From positions 5,146,001-5,210,000 of the forward strand of contig NZ_CP076103.1 of assembly GCF_018732085.1 (NCBI RefSeq): DNA of 64,000 nt, read 5' to 3'. Below the pieces are notes generated by a model. It was not told where the DNA came from, did no database searches, and saw only the letters and a list, made by a program, of their open reading frames with translations. Positions 52,025 through 61,788 of this stretch are shown here, piece by piece. How positions within the stretch are numbered: the first letter of the stretch is position 1; each line of letters opens with the position of its first letter. Origin of the DNA: Lysobacter capsici. GTDB taxonomy: Bacteria > Pseudomonadota > Gammaproteobacteria > Xanthomonadales > Xanthomonadaceae. Made by a program: the position numbers and the translations under genes.

Positions 52025-52741
52025 ATGAACTTACCCATCCGCGCCATCACCCTGGATCTCGACGACACCATCTGGCCCATCGCTCCGGTCATGATCCGGG
52101 CCGAGAACGTGCTCGCCGACTGGCTGCGCGAGCATGCGCCGCGCACCGCCGAACGCTATCCGGCGCAGGCGATGCGCGAGTTGCGCGACCGCATCGCGGT
52201 GCAGCGGCCGGACCTGGCTCATGATTTCACCGAACAGCGCCGCCTGACCCTGGAACACATGCTGCGCGACTCCGGCGACGACACCGCGCTGGTCGCGGCC
52301 GCGTTCGACGTGTTTTTCGCCGCGCGCTGCGAGGTCGAGCACTACGCCGACAGCGAGCACGCGCTCGCGCGCCTGGCCGCGAGGCTGCCGCTGGCGGCGT
52401 TGACCAACGGCAACGCCGACCTGCACCGGATCGGGCTGATGCCGCTGTTCCGCTTCCAGCTCGGCGCGCGCGAACACGGCCGGGCCAAGCCCGACGCCAG
52501 CATCTTCCACGCCGCCTGCGCGCGCCTGGAAGTGGAGCCGGCGCAGGTGCTGCACGTCGGCGACGACATCGAGATGGACGTGGTCGGCGGCGCGCAGGCC
52601 GGCCTGCGCACCTGCTGGATCAATCGGGAACATAGAAGCTGGCCGCAGCACCACGCGCGTCCGGACCTGGAATTCACCACCCTTGCCGAACTGGCCGACT
52701 GGCTGGACGCGGCGCACCGCACGGACACCGCCGCCGCATGA
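52025..52741 (+). CDS. HAD-superfamily phosphatase (YigB-like)
   Basis: 238 residues. HAD motifs: LDLDDTIWPI (D12-x-D14), LTNGNADL, Lys in RAKPDASIF, and HVGDDIEMDVVGGAQAG. Cap of the alpha-helical type. YigB-like enzymes dephosphorylate riboflavin-pathway or sugar phosphates. Coupled to the aminopeptidase gene by a 4-base overlap. Confidence 0.87.
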   Translation: MNLPIRAITLDLDDTIWPIAPVMIRAENVLADWLREHAPRTAERYPAQAMRELRDRIAVQRPDLAHDFTEQRRLTLEHMLRDSGDDTALVAAAFDVFFAARCEVEHYADSEHALARLAARLPLAALTNGNADLHRIGLMPLFRFQLGAREHGRAKPDASIFHAACARLEVEPAQVLHVGDDIEMDVVGGAQAGLRTCWINREHRSWPQHHARPDLEFTTLAELADWLDAAHRTDTAAA

Positions 52742-54120
52742 CTCTGCCCCTGGGTTTCACCTCCGATGCCGGCGACGCACTGCCGCTGGCCCTGGTCCGC
52801 CGCGCCTCGTTCGACAGCTGGCGCGCGACATTGAGCGAGTCGGCCGCGGCCTGGGTCGACGCGCAGGGCTTCGACGCCTCGCCCGGCACCGTGCTGACCC
52901 TGCCCGACGGCCACGGCCGCATCGCCTCGGCCGCGCTCGGCATCGGCGATCCGCGCGATCCGTTCTCCTACGGCCACGCCCCGTTCGCGCTGCCGCAGCG
53001 CGACTGGCAGGTCGGCGGCGAAGACGACGAGGCGAGCGTGAGCGCGCTGCGCCTGGGCTGGGGCCTGGGCAGTTACCGTTTCAGCCGCTACAAGGCGCCG
53101 ATGCGCGCGCCGGCGCGACTGGTCGTCGATGCCGCGCTGGCCGGCGACGAAAGTTTCGACCTGCTCGCCGCCTGCGTGCGCGTGCGCGATCTGATCAATA
53201 CCCCGACCGAGCACCTGGGCCCGGCCGAACTCGAAGCAGTCGCGCGCGAGATCGCCCAGCGCTTCGATGCCGACATCGAGGTGATCACCGGCGATGCGCT
53301 GATCGAGCAGAACTTCCCCGCGATCCACGCGGTCGGCCGCGCCTCGCACCGCGCGCCGCGACTGATCGCGCTGCGCTGGGGCGACCCGACGCATCCGCAC
53401 ATCGCCCTGGTCGGCAAGGGCGTGTGCTTCGACACCGGCGGCCTCGACCTCAAGCCGGCCGACGGCATGCGCTGGATGAAGAAGGACATGGGCGGCGCCG
53501 CGCACGCGATCGCGCTGGCCGAACTGATCATGGCGCGCAAGCTGCCGCTGCGGATCACCCTGCTGGTGCCGGCGGTCGAAAACTCGGTCGGCCCGGACGC
53601 GTTCCGTCCCGGCGAAGTCATCGCCACCCGTCAGGGCATCAGCGTGGAGATCGACAACACCGACGCCGAAGGCCGGGTGATCCTGTGCGACGCGCTGACC
53701 TACGCCGGCGAACAGAAACCGGTCTGGCTGCTCGACTTCGCCACCCTGACCGGCGCGGCGCGCATCGCGCTCGGCCCGGACCTGCCGGCGCTGTTCACCA
53801 ACCAGGACGCGATCGCAGTGCAGTGGCTCGAAGCCGGCCAGCGCCAGCGCGATCCGCTGTGGCGCATGCCGTTGTGGCGCCCGTACCTGCGTTATCTGAC
53901 CAGCAACATCGCCGACCTCGCCAACGCCGGTCCGTCGAAGATGGCCGGTTCGGTGACCGCGGCGTTGTACCTGGAGCGTTTCGTCCCCGCCGACCTGCCG
54001 TGGGCGCACCTGGATGTGTACAGCTGGAACGACGCCGACCGCCCGGGCCGTCCGGCCGGCGGCGAAGCGCAGGGCCTGCGCGCGGCCTACGCCATGCTCA
54101 AGGCGCACGCGGCGGAATGA
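52738..54120 (+). CDS. Leucyl aminopeptidase (M17 family)
   Basis: 460 residues. M17 motifs: VGKGVCFDTGGLDLKPADG (first metal Asp/Lys), MKKDMGGAAHAI, and NTDAEGRVIL near 315, with LLDFATLTGAARIALG following. The N-terminal macro-like domain is present. The enzyme cuts N-terminal residues from cytoplasmic peptides. Starts inside the HAD gene's stop (ATGA). Confidence 0.9.
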   Translation: MTLPLGFTSDAGDALPLALVRRASFDSWRATLSESAAAWVDAQGFDASPGTVLTLPDGHGRIASAALGIGDPRDPFSYGHAPFALPQRDWQVGGEDDEASVSALRLGWGLGSYRFSRYKAPMRAPARLVVDAALAGDESFDLLAACVRVRDLINTPTEHLGPAELEAVAREIAQRFDADIEVITGDALIEQNFPAIHAVGRASHRAPRLIALRWGDPTHPHIALVGKGVCFDTGGLDLKPADGMRWMKKDMGGAAHAIALAELIMARKLPLRITLLVPAVENSVGPDAFRPGEVIATRQGISVEIDNTDAEGRVILCDALTYAGEQKPVWLLDFATLTGAARIALGPDLPALFTNQDAIAVQWLEAGQRQRDPLWRMPLWRPYLRYLTSNIADLANAGPSKMAGSVTAALYLERFVPADLPWAHLDVYSWNDADRPGRPAGGEAQGLRAAYAMLKAHAAE

Positions 54121-54243
54121 GCGCTCGGCGCTTGCAACGCAGCAAGCTGCATCGGCCGTGATCCGGCCGATGTCCGATCCGCTCGCGCCGATCGCTCACG
54201 CGCAGCGGCGACTCGCCGCTTCGCCCGCACAGGACCTGCCGAC

Positions 54244-54822
54244 ATGAAAGCGCTGCTGATGTTTTCCGCGATGGCCTTGTCCGGCGGCGCCGTGGCCGGC
54301 GACAGCGCGGCGGCGAACCCGCCGCGCTCGATCACGATCCAGTCGCCCAATCCGCTGCCCGACGACGGCCGCATCAGCGTGTTCCTGGCCGGCAGCATCG
54401 ACATGGGCGGCTCGGTCGACTGGCAGGCGCAGGTCGCGCGCGAGCTGGCCGACGAGGGCGTGGTCCTGCTCAACCCGCGCCGAGACGATTGGAACCCGGC
54501 CTGGAAGCCCAGCGCCCAGGAACCCGAATTCCGCCGCCAGGTCGAATGGGAATTGGCCGCCCTGCAGCGCGCGGACGTGATCGCGATGTACTTCGCGCCC
54601 GGCTCGCAGAGCCCGGTGACCCTGCTGGAACTGGGCCTGCACGCCGGCTCGGGCAAATTGCTGCTGGCCTGCCCGGACGGGTTCTGGCGCAAGGGCAATG
54701 TCGAGATCACCGCCGACCGCTACCACGTGCCGCGCTTCGAATCGCTGCCGGAACTGGTCGCCGCGGTGCGCGAACGCGTGAACCGGCTGCGTCGCGCGCG
54801 CGCCGGCGCCGGCCCGGGCTGA
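54244..54822 (+). CDS. Nucleoside 2-deoxyribosyltransferase-like protein with an exported-type N-terminus
   Basis: 192 residues. The first 19 residues (MKALLMFSAMALSGGAVAG) read as a Sec signal peptide. From residue 30 on it matches the deoxyribosyltransferase-like fold: VFLAGSIDMGGSVDWQAQVA, LLNPRRDDWNPAW, RQVEWELAALQRADVIAMYF and a later LELGLHAGSGKLLLACPDGFWRKGNVEI. Such domains move deoxyribose between bases or, in secreted toxins, attack nucleosides. No partner gene is nearby. Confidence 0.7.
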   Translation: MKALLMFSAMALSGGAVAGDSAAANPPRSITIQSPNPLPDDGRISVFLAGSIDMGGSVDWQAQVARELADEGVVLLNPRRDDWNPAWKPSAQEPEFRRQVEWELAALQRADVIAMYFAPGSQSPVTLLELGLHAGSGKLLLACPDGFWRKGNVEITADRYHVPRFESLPELVAAVRERVNRLRRARAGAGPG

Positions 54823-54983
54823 GACGGGCAACGGATCGGCGTCGCCGCGCCGTCTACCGATCCGGCGATCCGACTCCGGGAACACGCGCCCCGCGCAACC
54901 GCCTAAACGGCACTTTGCGCCCCAAGCTGAGCCCGGCATTTGCTCGACGTCACCACGCCGTGTGTTGATCCGGCGATCCTCAA

Positions 54984-55480
54984 CTGTAGGAGCTGCGCAA
55001 GCTGCGACCGCGCTATCCCGGCTTGCGTCGCAGGCGCGATGTCGCGGTCGCAGCTTGCGCAGTTCCTACAGTCTGGGTCCGGGACTACGCCTCCGCTCGA
55101 CCGCTTGAACGGCATCTTTGCGCCCCGGGCTGAGCCCGGCGATTGCCCGACGTCACCGCGCCGTGTGTTGATCCGGCGATCCCCGACTGTAGGAGCTGCG
55201 CAAGCTGCGACCGCGCTGTTCCGGCTTGCGTCGCAGGCGCGATGTCGCGGTCGCAGCTTGCGCAGCTCCTACAGTCTGGGTCCGGAACTACGCCTCCGCT
55301 CGACCGCTTGAACGGCATCTTTGCGCCCCGGGCTGAGCCCGGCGATTGCCCGGCGTCACCGCGCCGTGTGTTGATCCGGCGATCTCTGACTGTAGGAGCT
55401 GCGCGAGCTGCGACCGCGCTATCCCGGCTTACGTCGCCGGCGCGATGTCGCGGTCGCAGCTTTGCGCAGCTCCTGCAGTC
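54984..55480 (+). repeat. Tandem 203-bp units carrying family A inverted pairs
   Basis: CTGTAGGAGCTGCGC occurs at 54984, 55187 and 55390, exactly 203 apart each time. In each unit this arm is followed about 65 bases later by its reverse complement GCGCAGCTCCTACAG (or a one-base variant) and then a shared unique part with ACGCCTCCGCTCGACCGCTTG and GTGTTGATCCGGCGAT. The copies differ by only a few bases, so the amplification is recent. Confidence 0.9.
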
Positions 55481-55637
55481 TGGGTCCGGGACTACGCCCC
55501 TTGTGACCTTCGAAGCACTATCTTTGCGCATCCAGGCACGCCATCCGTGTCCTGCGCCGCCCCCTCCCCCCGTTCAAACCGTTCGACTCGGTGATCGCCG
55601 GCTCGGGGCTGGCGTCTGCGATCGCCTTGCCGCAAAA

Positions 55638-55653
55638 TGTGATTCGTGGCACA
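55638..55653 (+). promoter_or_regulatory. Candidate Clp/CRP-type site
   Basis: TGTGATTCGTGGCACA has the TGTGA-N6-TCACA form with one mismatch (GCACA). It lies 114 bases before the surface-protein start. Clp, the CRP homologue of Xanthomonas and Lysobacter, controls extracellular enzymes and surface functions. Confidence 0.5.
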
Positions 55654-55766
55654 TAACAAGTGCTATGCAAGTCACTAACGGCACCCAATGCAACCGGGGC
55701 CGGGGCGGCCAGGCAGCGACAGCGCGCCCAAACCTTCGTAGTAAGGCTCGTTCAACAGGGGATTTC

Positions 55767-57881
55767 ATGAATCGCTTGATCCGTTTCGGCCGCCAGGCCG
55801 GTCTGGCGCTGTGTGCCTGCGCGCTCGTTCTGAGCAGCGGCGCGTATGCCGCCAACGCCACCAGCCAGCGCGTCGCCAACCCCACCGGCGGCGTGCTCGC
55901 CGACGGTTCCGACGGCCTGCGAGTGACCTGGGGCAGCAACAGCCAGTTCCAGGTCCGGCTCAGCAATGCCGATCAGGTCTACAACGCCAACGCCACGCCG
56001 ACCGCCGGCACCCTGTACAACGGCGTGTTCCTGCGCGTGGACCGCGGCACCAACCCGAACACCCGCGTCTACACCAACGCCAACAACGCCGCGGGCGCTC
56101 CGTTCGCGTTGTTCACCCAGGTCTCGCAGTCGGCGCTCAGCGGCACCGGCACCGCCGCCTCGCCGTATGAGGTGACCACGGTGCTGCAGCCGTCCAACGC
56201 CGCCGACAACGCGATGCGGGTGACGATCGTCGACCGCTACATCACCCCGCAGGCGTGGTTCACCCGCCGCGTCTCGCTCAGCGGCATGCCCGCCACGGGC
56301 GCGACGATCAAGTTCTATCAGAACGTCGACACCTACCTGCAAGGCGGCGACAACGGCCCGGGCTTCATGCGCACCAGCCCGGGCAACACCAGCGGCCGGC
56401 CCGACCTGGTCGGCGTGATCAAGAACGATCAGTTCGAAGCGCTGTGGTGGGAGCCGTCCTCGGGCACCCCGAACTGGGACCGCTACTTCAGCGCGACCTA
56501 CAGCCAGGCGCAGTCGCTGATCTGCAACGGCACCGTCACCACGACCAACCCCTGCGTCAGCGCCGCCAGCAACGCCAACGCCGGCAACCTCAACAACAAC
56601 ATCGACACCAACAACGCCACCGACAACGGCATGGCCGCGCAGTGGAACGTGCCGGCCGGCGCGGCGACGTTCGATGTCGAATACCGCATCACCTTCGCGA
56701 TCAGCTCGGTCGACCTGACCAAGTCGTTCGCGCCGACCACGATCAACACCGGCGGCGTGTCCACGCTGACCTTCAACCTGTCCAACAAGAGCGTCAACAC
56801 CACCTCCAGCATCAACTTCGTCGACACCCTGCCGGCCAACGTGGTGGTCGCGCCGACCCCGAACATCCGCACCAACTGCGCGGCCGGCGGCACCCTGGGC
56901 ACGACGTTCCCGGGCGGCATGACCGTCACCGCGGTCGCCGGCAGCGGTTCGATCACGGTCAACGGCGGCCGGGTCAACGGCGCCAGCGCGGTCGGCGGCC
57001 AGCTCGCCTGCCAGGTCACGGTCAACGTCACCTCCAACACGGTCGGCGTGTACCACAACACCAACGCCAGCATCAGCGGCACCAACAACCTGGTGAACCT
57101 GGTCGCCGACGAAGTGCTGACCGTGGTCCAGCCGCAGCTGACCGCGAGCAAGACGGTCAGCGGCGCGCTCGCCGCCGGCCAGACCGGCGCGGCCAGCGAC
57201 GGCTTCTTCCAGGTCGGCCTGCAGAACACCGGCGGCGGCCCGACCACCGGCGCGATCACCATCGTCGACACCCTGCCGGCCGGCTTCAGCCTGGTCTCGG
57301 CCTCGAGCGCGCAAGGCACGGTGGCCTGCGGCACCTTGCCGGCGACCGGCACGGTGACCTGCACCTTCACCCCGAGCGCGCCGATCGCGGCCGGCGCCAG
57401 CGCCAGCGTGCGCTTGAACGTGGCGATCGCCGCGACCGCCACCGGCACCCCGACCAACACCGTCGCGGTGGCCGGCGGCGGCGACCCCGATCCGCTGCCG
57501 ACCTGCCCCGCCGCGGGCAATCCGCAGTGCGCGCAGGTCCCCGCGCCGATCGCGGTCAACATCACCCTGAGCCTGGTCAAGGGCGAAGTCGGCAACGCCA
57601 CCAGCTACACCCCGGGCACCGCCACGACTTACACCCTGCGGGCCTGCAACGCCACCGGCCCGGCGGTGGCCAACGGCGCCACGGTCAACGACCCGCTGCC
57701 CAACGGGGTGACCCTGAGCGGCCCGTGGACCTGCACCGGCACCGGCGGCGGCACCTGCGCGGCCAGCGGCGGCGCGGCCGGCGGCAACAGCGTGCAGCTG
57801 ACCGGCCTGGTCCTGCCGGTCGGCGCCTGCATCAACGTGCAGGTACCGGTGAACTTCAGCCCGAACCCGGGCGCCTACTGA
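55767..57881 (+). CDS. Large exported DUF11-type surface protein (copy 1)
   Basis: 704 residues. Signal peptide ends near SGAYA (GLALCACALVLSSGAYAA). A long unique region with Asn/Gly/Thr-rich beta sequence (residues 30-320) is followed by DUF11-like repeats (SFAPTTINTGGVSTLTFNLSN, SKTVSGALAAGQTGAA) and a last ~100-residue module that ends exactly at the stop codon (VPVNFSPNPGAY). That module is nearly identical to the end of the next gene. Probably an adhesin-type cell-surface protein. A candidate Clp site lies upstream. Confidence 0.85.
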   Translation: MNRLIRFGRQAGLALCACALVLSSGAYAANATSQRVANPTGGVLADGSDGLRVTWGSNSQFQVRLSNADQVYNANATPTAGTLYNGVFLRVDRGTNPNTRVYTNANNAAGAPFALFTQVSQSALSGTGTAASPYEVTTVLQPSNAADNAMRVTIVDRYITPQAWFTRRVSLSGMPATGATIKFYQNVDTYLQGGDNGPGFMRTSPGNTSGRPDLVGVIKNDQFEALWWEPSSGTPNWDRYFSATYSQAQSLICNGTVTTTNPCVSAASNANAGNLNNNIDTNNATDNGMAAQWNVPAGAATFDVEYRITFAISSVDLTKSFAPTTINTGGVSTLTFNLSNKSVNTTSSINFVDTLPANVVVAPTPNIRTNCAAGGTLGTTFPGGMTVTAVAGSGSITVNGGRVNGASAVGGQLACQVTVNVTSNTVGVYHNTNASISGTNNLVNLVADEVLTVVQPQLTASKTVSGALAAGQTGAASDGFFQVGLQNTGGGPTTGAITIVDTLPAGFSLVSASSAQGTVACGTLPATGTVTCTFTPSAPIAAGASASVRLNVAIAATATGTPTNTVAVAGGGDPDPLPTCPAAGNPQCAQVPAPIAVNITLSLVKGEVGNATSYTPGTATTYTLRACNATGPAVANGATVNDPLPNGVTLSGPWTCTGTGGGTCAASGGAAGGNSVQLTGLVLPVGACINVQVPVNFSPNPGAY

Positions 57882-58215
57882 CCCGGCACCACCCGCACAA
57901 CCGCCTCAGCGATCCGCAAACGACCCGTCCGGCGCAAGCCGGGCGGGTTTTTTGTCGTATCTGTGTGCCAATAGCCATTTATGTACGTAGACAAGAACAC
58001 CTTAAAAGCGTCTTTTATGCGGCTAGCTTTGCGAACGGTTTTGACGCGATAGCGCTGTGCATCACTAATTTGTCCGCACCTTGGCACAAATTACGTAAGC
58101 GACTACAGGGCATGAATCCGTATTGGGTGTGTCCCACGTAGAGTGAAACGGCACTGCATTCCACAGGGGCCCTCGCTGGAAGCGAGGTCTGCACTGCGTC
58201 ACTCGGGGACAGGAC
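57882..58215. other. Intergenic region with terminator and AT-rich promoter stretch
   Basis: 334 bases. Terminator at 57923-57953; then AT-richer DNA (57957-58100) likely to be the promoter of the second surface gene. AGGAC-type ribosome site precedes the ATG at 58216. No other element could be assigned. Confidence 0.5.
57923..57953 (+). terminator. Intrinsic terminator after surface protein copy 1
   Basis: ACCCGTCCGGC-GCAA-GCCGGGCGGGT followed by TTTTTT. Confidence 0.88.
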
Positions 58216-60258
58216 ATGGGGATCGAAGCGCGTTTTCAGCGGTCTGGGCGCCGTATTGCACGGTGGGCCTTGTGCGCGGCCCTGGCCGTGTGGAGTTCCT
58301 GGGCCGGCGCGGTACAGGTCCACGATGCCTCCGCCACCGGCACCATCGGCTTCAACAGCGCCTCGACCAAGCCGTATCCGTCGACGCTGACCACGACCTA
58401 TACGGTCACCGGCGCGAATCTCCAGATCGTCGCCAACAACGTGCCGATCACCACCCTCGGCGGCGCCACCGCGGCCATGTTCACGCCGAACGTGCCGACC
58501 ACCACCACCGGCATCCAGCTGCAGACCGTCGGCGCGGCCTGCAACTTCGCCAGCAACGCCGCGACCACGGTCGCCTGCGCGAACATCGGCACCCTGACGA
58601 TCGGCTTCAGCCGGCCGGTCACCAACCCGACCCTCCACTTCCTCGGCCTGGGCAGCGTGCGCAGCATCACCGGCGATACGGTCACCATCACCGCCGCCCG
58701 CCCCGTCCACGCGATCGCCAGCTCGGTCCCGGCCGGCGCGACCATGACCCTGCTGGGCGGCGCGGTGAACCTGCAGACCCTCGGCGGCGGCACCTCGCTG
58801 GACCTGGTCAACACGACCTACAACGGCACCAACTGCACCACCGTGGCGGCCCCGGCCACCCAGCTCGCCGGTTGCGGCAGCGTGCGCATCAACGGCACGG
58901 TGACCTCGGTGACGCTCAACGTCGGCATATCCGGCACCCGCAACGTCTTCAACGCCACCATCGGCAACGCGCTCGGCGACGACGGCTACATGGTCACCAC
59001 CAGCGTCGACGAAGACTTCGGCGACGCCCCGGCCAGCTACGACGCGGTCGAAGCGGCCAGCCACATTCTCGACGGCATCCGCCTGGGCGGCAGCGTCGAT
59101 GCCGACAACACCAACGTGTTCAACACCACGCCCGCGATCACCCCGAGCCCGAACGCGGTCGCCGCCGGCGCCGACAACAACGGCGCGACCGGCGACGGCG
59201 GCGACGAAGACGGCCTGACCACGCCGCTGGCGACCCTGCACACCGGCCTGATCGGCCAGGCTTACACGCTCACCCCGAGCCTGAGCGGCAGCACCGCCGC
59301 CGGCACGGTGTGCGGCTGGATCGACTTCAACCGCAACGGCGTGTTCGAGACCGCCGAAGGCGTATGCAACGCGGTCGCCAGCGGCGCCGCCAGCACCACG
59401 CTGAGCTGGACCGTGCCGATCGCGACCACCGCCGGCCGCAGCTACGTGCGTCTGCGCGCGAGCCAGGGCAGCCAGCTGACCGCCGCCACCCCGACCGGCC
59501 GCGTCGACAGCGGCGAGGTCGAGGACTACATGATCGAGATCAAGCCGGTGGTGCGGGTGATCAAGCAGCTCAATCCGACCGGCGCCACCGGCCGCTTCGA
59601 CCTGGGCATCGGCGGCACCGCCTTCGCCATCGCCGCCGGCCACAACGGCACCACCAACTTCCGCACGCTGTATCACAACAGCGCCTCGGGAGCGCCCGAC
59701 CTCACCGTCGCCCAGAACATCACCACCACCGCGATCACCACCACCGTCGTCGAAGTGCCGACCGCCGCGACCACCGCGCTGTACGTCAGCACCTACGCCT
59801 GCGTGAACGGCGCCGGCGCCACCGTCGCCACCGGCACCGGCACCAGCGTCAACATCACCTTGCCGGTGTCGGTGATCGGCGCGGCAGCCAACGGCCGGGC
59901 GCAGGCGGTCACCTGCACCTTCACCAACCGGCTGGGCACCAGCGCGCTGTCGATCACCAAGGCCGACGTGCCGACCACCTACACGCCCGGCGGCAGCAGC
60001 ACCTACACGATCCGGGCCTGCAACGCGGCCGGCGCCGACCCGGCCGCGGGCGCGACCATCACCGACACCCTGCCCCCCGGCGTGACCCTGAGCGGCCCGT
60101 GGACCTGCGCCGGCACCGGCGGCGGCACCTGCTCGGCCCTCAGCGGCGGCGCGGCCGGCGGCAACACCGTGTCGCTCACCGCGACGGCCCTGCCGGCCGG
60201 CGGCTGCGTCAACATCACCGTGCCAGTGAACTTCAGCGCCAACCCCGCCGATTACTGA
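58216..60258 (+). CDS. Large exported GEVED/DUF11-type surface protein (copy 2)
   Basis: 680 residues. Signal peptide with basic start (RSGRRIARWALCAALAVWSS WAGA). Middle part holds a GEVED motif (SGEVEDYMIEI) after a WIDFNRNGVFETAEG domain, then DUF11-like units (LSITKADVPTTYTPGGSSTY). The last ~100 residues match copy 1 very closely, down to the ending VPVNFSANPADY. Probably a cell-surface or extracellular protein. AGGAC precedes the ATG. Confidence 0.85.
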   Translation: MGIEARFQRSGRRIARWALCAALAVWSSWAGAVQVHDASATGTIGFNSASTKPYPSTLTTTYTVTGANLQIVANNVPITTLGGATAAMFTPNVPTTTTGIQLQTVGAACNFASNAATTVACANIGTLTIGFSRPVTNPTLHFLGLGSVRSITGDTVTITAARPVHAIASSVPAGATMTLLGGAVNLQTLGGGTSLDLVNTTYNGTNCTTVAAPATQLAGCGSVRINGTVTSVTLNVGISGTRNVFNATIGNALGDDGYMVTTSVDEDFGDAPASYDAVEAASHILDGIRLGGSVDADNTNVFNTTPAITPSPNAVAAGADNNGATGDGGDEDGLTTPLATLHTGLIGQAYTLTPSLSGSTAAGTVCGWIDFNRNGVFETAEGVCNAVASGAASTTLSWTVPIATTAGRSYVRLRASQGSQLTAATPTGRVDSGEVEDYMIEIKPVVRVIKQLNPTGATGRFDLGIGGTAFAIAAGHNGTTNFRTLYHNSASGAPDLTVAQNITTTAITTTVVEVPTAATTALYVSTYACVNGAGATVATGTGTSVNITLPVSVIGAAANGRAQAVTCTFTNRLGTSALSITKADVPTTYTPGGSSTYTIRACNAAGADPAAGATITDTLPPGVTLSGPWTCAGTGGGTCSALSGGAAGGNTVSLTATALPAGGCVNITVPVNFSANPADY

Positions 60259-60273
60259 TCCAGCGGGGCCCGA

Positions 60274-60358
60274 CTGTAGGAGCTGCGTAAGCTGCGACCG
60301 CGACACCACGCTTGCGACGGCGGTTGCGGTGTCGCGGTCGCAGCTTGCGCAGCTCCCA
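60274..60358. repeat. Inverted pair of family A repeats
   Basis: CTGTAGGAGCTGCGTAAGC and its reverse partner near GCTTGCGCAGCTCC at the end, with a 30-base loop that is itself palindromic. Lies between the surface-protein gene and the efflux operon and could act as a Rho-independent stop. Confidence 0.75.
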
Positions 60359-60534
60359 CTCCGTCGGACTTCGGGGCCGTGCCGACCGATGTCGGCGCAC
60401 ACGCGCGCACCGCGGATGACACTTGTCACGCAAAACCGCCGACTCCAGGGCTGACAGAAACTGACTTTCAGCAGGTTGGCGCGCGCCCTCCGCGACGGTC
60501 ACACTAGGCGTCATCTGGCGTATCGGTTGAGACC

Positions 60535-61788
60535 ATGAGTGCATCGGCTGACCTGTTGAAGGAACTGCGCATCGACCGCAACCGTCCGCCGGAACCTTCG
60601 GGTCGCCGCGGGCTGGTGATCGGCGCGGTCGCGCTGTTGCTGGTCGTGCTCGCGGTCGCCGCCTGGGCGCTGTTCGGCCGCGACACCGGCGCCAAGGTCC
60701 ACACCGCCACGGTCACCGCGATCGGCGGCGGCAACGGCGCGAGCGCCTCGGTGCTCGACGCCACCGGCTACGTGGTCGCGCGGCGCATGGCCACGGTCTC
60801 GGCCAAGATCACCGGCAAGGTGCGCGAGGTGATGATCGAGGAAGGCCAGCGCGTCGAGGAAGGCCAGGTCATGGCCACGCTCGACCCGATCGACGCCAAC
60901 GCCCAGCGCGAACTCACCGCCGCCCAGCTCGGCGCCGCGCAGAGCGACACCCAGCGCGTGCAGGCGCAGCTCAAGGAAGCCGAGGTCAACGCCACGCGCC
61001 TGTCCTCGCTGGTCAAACAGCAGCTGGTGTCGAAGTCGCAGTACGACCAGGCCGTCGCCAGCCGCGATTCGCTGCGCGCACAGCTGCTGACCGCGCAGCG
61101 CAACGTCAAGGTCGCCAGCGACAGCCTGCGCATCTCCGACCTGGGCGTGGACAACACCATCGTGCGCGCGCCGTTCTCCGGCGTGGTCACCGCCAAGGCC
61201 GCGCAACCGGGCGAGATCGTTTCGCCGCTGTCGGCCGGCGGCGGCTTCACCCGCACCGGTATCGGCACCATCGTCGACATGGATTCGCTCGAGATCGAAG
61301 TCGACGTCGGCGAAGCCTTCATCGGCCGGGTCCAGCCCAGGATGCCGGTCGAGGCGGTGCTCAACGCTTACCCCGACTGGAAGATCCCGGCCGAAGTGAT
61401 CGCGATCATTCCCACCGCCGACCGCGGCAAGGCCACGGTCAAGGTGCGCATCGCGATCAAGACCCGCGACGCGCGCATCGTCCCGGACATGGGCGTGCGG
61501 GTGAGCTTCCTGGAAGCGGCCAAGCCCGACCAGCCCAAGCAGGCCAAACCCAGCGCGATGATCCCGGCCAACGCGCTGGCCCAGCGCGAGGGCAAGGACG
61601 TGGCCTTCGTGGTCAACGACGACAAGGTCGCGCAGACCGCGGTGAGCCTGGGCCGCAAGCTCGGCGAGGATCGCGAAGTGACCGCCGGCCTGAGCGGCGG
61701 CGAGACCGTCGTGCTCGATCCGCCCGATTCGCTGAAAGACGGATCGCGCGTGCGTGTCGAAAACGACGACGCCGATTCGTCGAAGTAA
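60535..61788 (+). CDS. Periplasmic adaptor of an efflux system (HlyD/MacA type)
   Basis: 417 residues. One transmembrane helix at 25-45 (GLVIGAVALLLVVLAVAAWALF), then barrel-sandwich (VLDATGYVVARRMATVSAKITGKV) split by a coiled coil (about 125-195, LGAAQSDTQRVQAQLKEAEV..), beta-barrel and a membrane-proximal domain. Such adaptors link the inner-membrane ABC pump to an outer-membrane channel. First gene of an operon with the ATPase and permease genes. Confidence 0.88.
   Translation: MSASADLLKELRIDRNRPPEPSGRRGLVIGAVALLLVVLAVAAWALFGRDTGAKVHTATVTAIGGGNGASASVLDATGYVVARRMATVSAKITGKVREVMIEEGQRVEEGQVMATLDPIDANAQRELTAAQLGAAQSDTQRVQAQLKEAEVNATRLSSLVKQQLVSKSQYDQAVASRDSLRAQLLTAQRNVKVASDSLRISDLGVDNTIVRAPFSGVVTAKAAQPGEIVSPLSAGGGFTRTGIGTIVDMDSLEIEVDVGEAFIGRVQPRMPVEAVLNAYPDWKIPAEVIAIIPTADRGKATVKVRIAIKTRDARIVPDMGVRVSFLEAAKPDQPKQAKPSAMIPANALAQREGKDVAFVVNDDKVAQTAVSLGRKLGEDREVTAGLSGGETVVLDPPDSLKDGSRVRVENDDADSSK

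Larger units (their letters stand above)
54823..55766. repeat. Intergenic region with three 203-bp tandem repeats and a candidate Clp/CRP site
   Basis: 944 bases. Three copies of a 203-bp unit (about 54903-55500), each with a palindromic family A pair; then the promoter region of the 55767 gene with a candidate CRP-type site at 55638-55653. Confidence 0.75.

Noticed and set aside
54984..55480. CRISPR array or insertion sequence
   Set aside because: Units of 203 bp, no open frame with transposase features and no target duplication.
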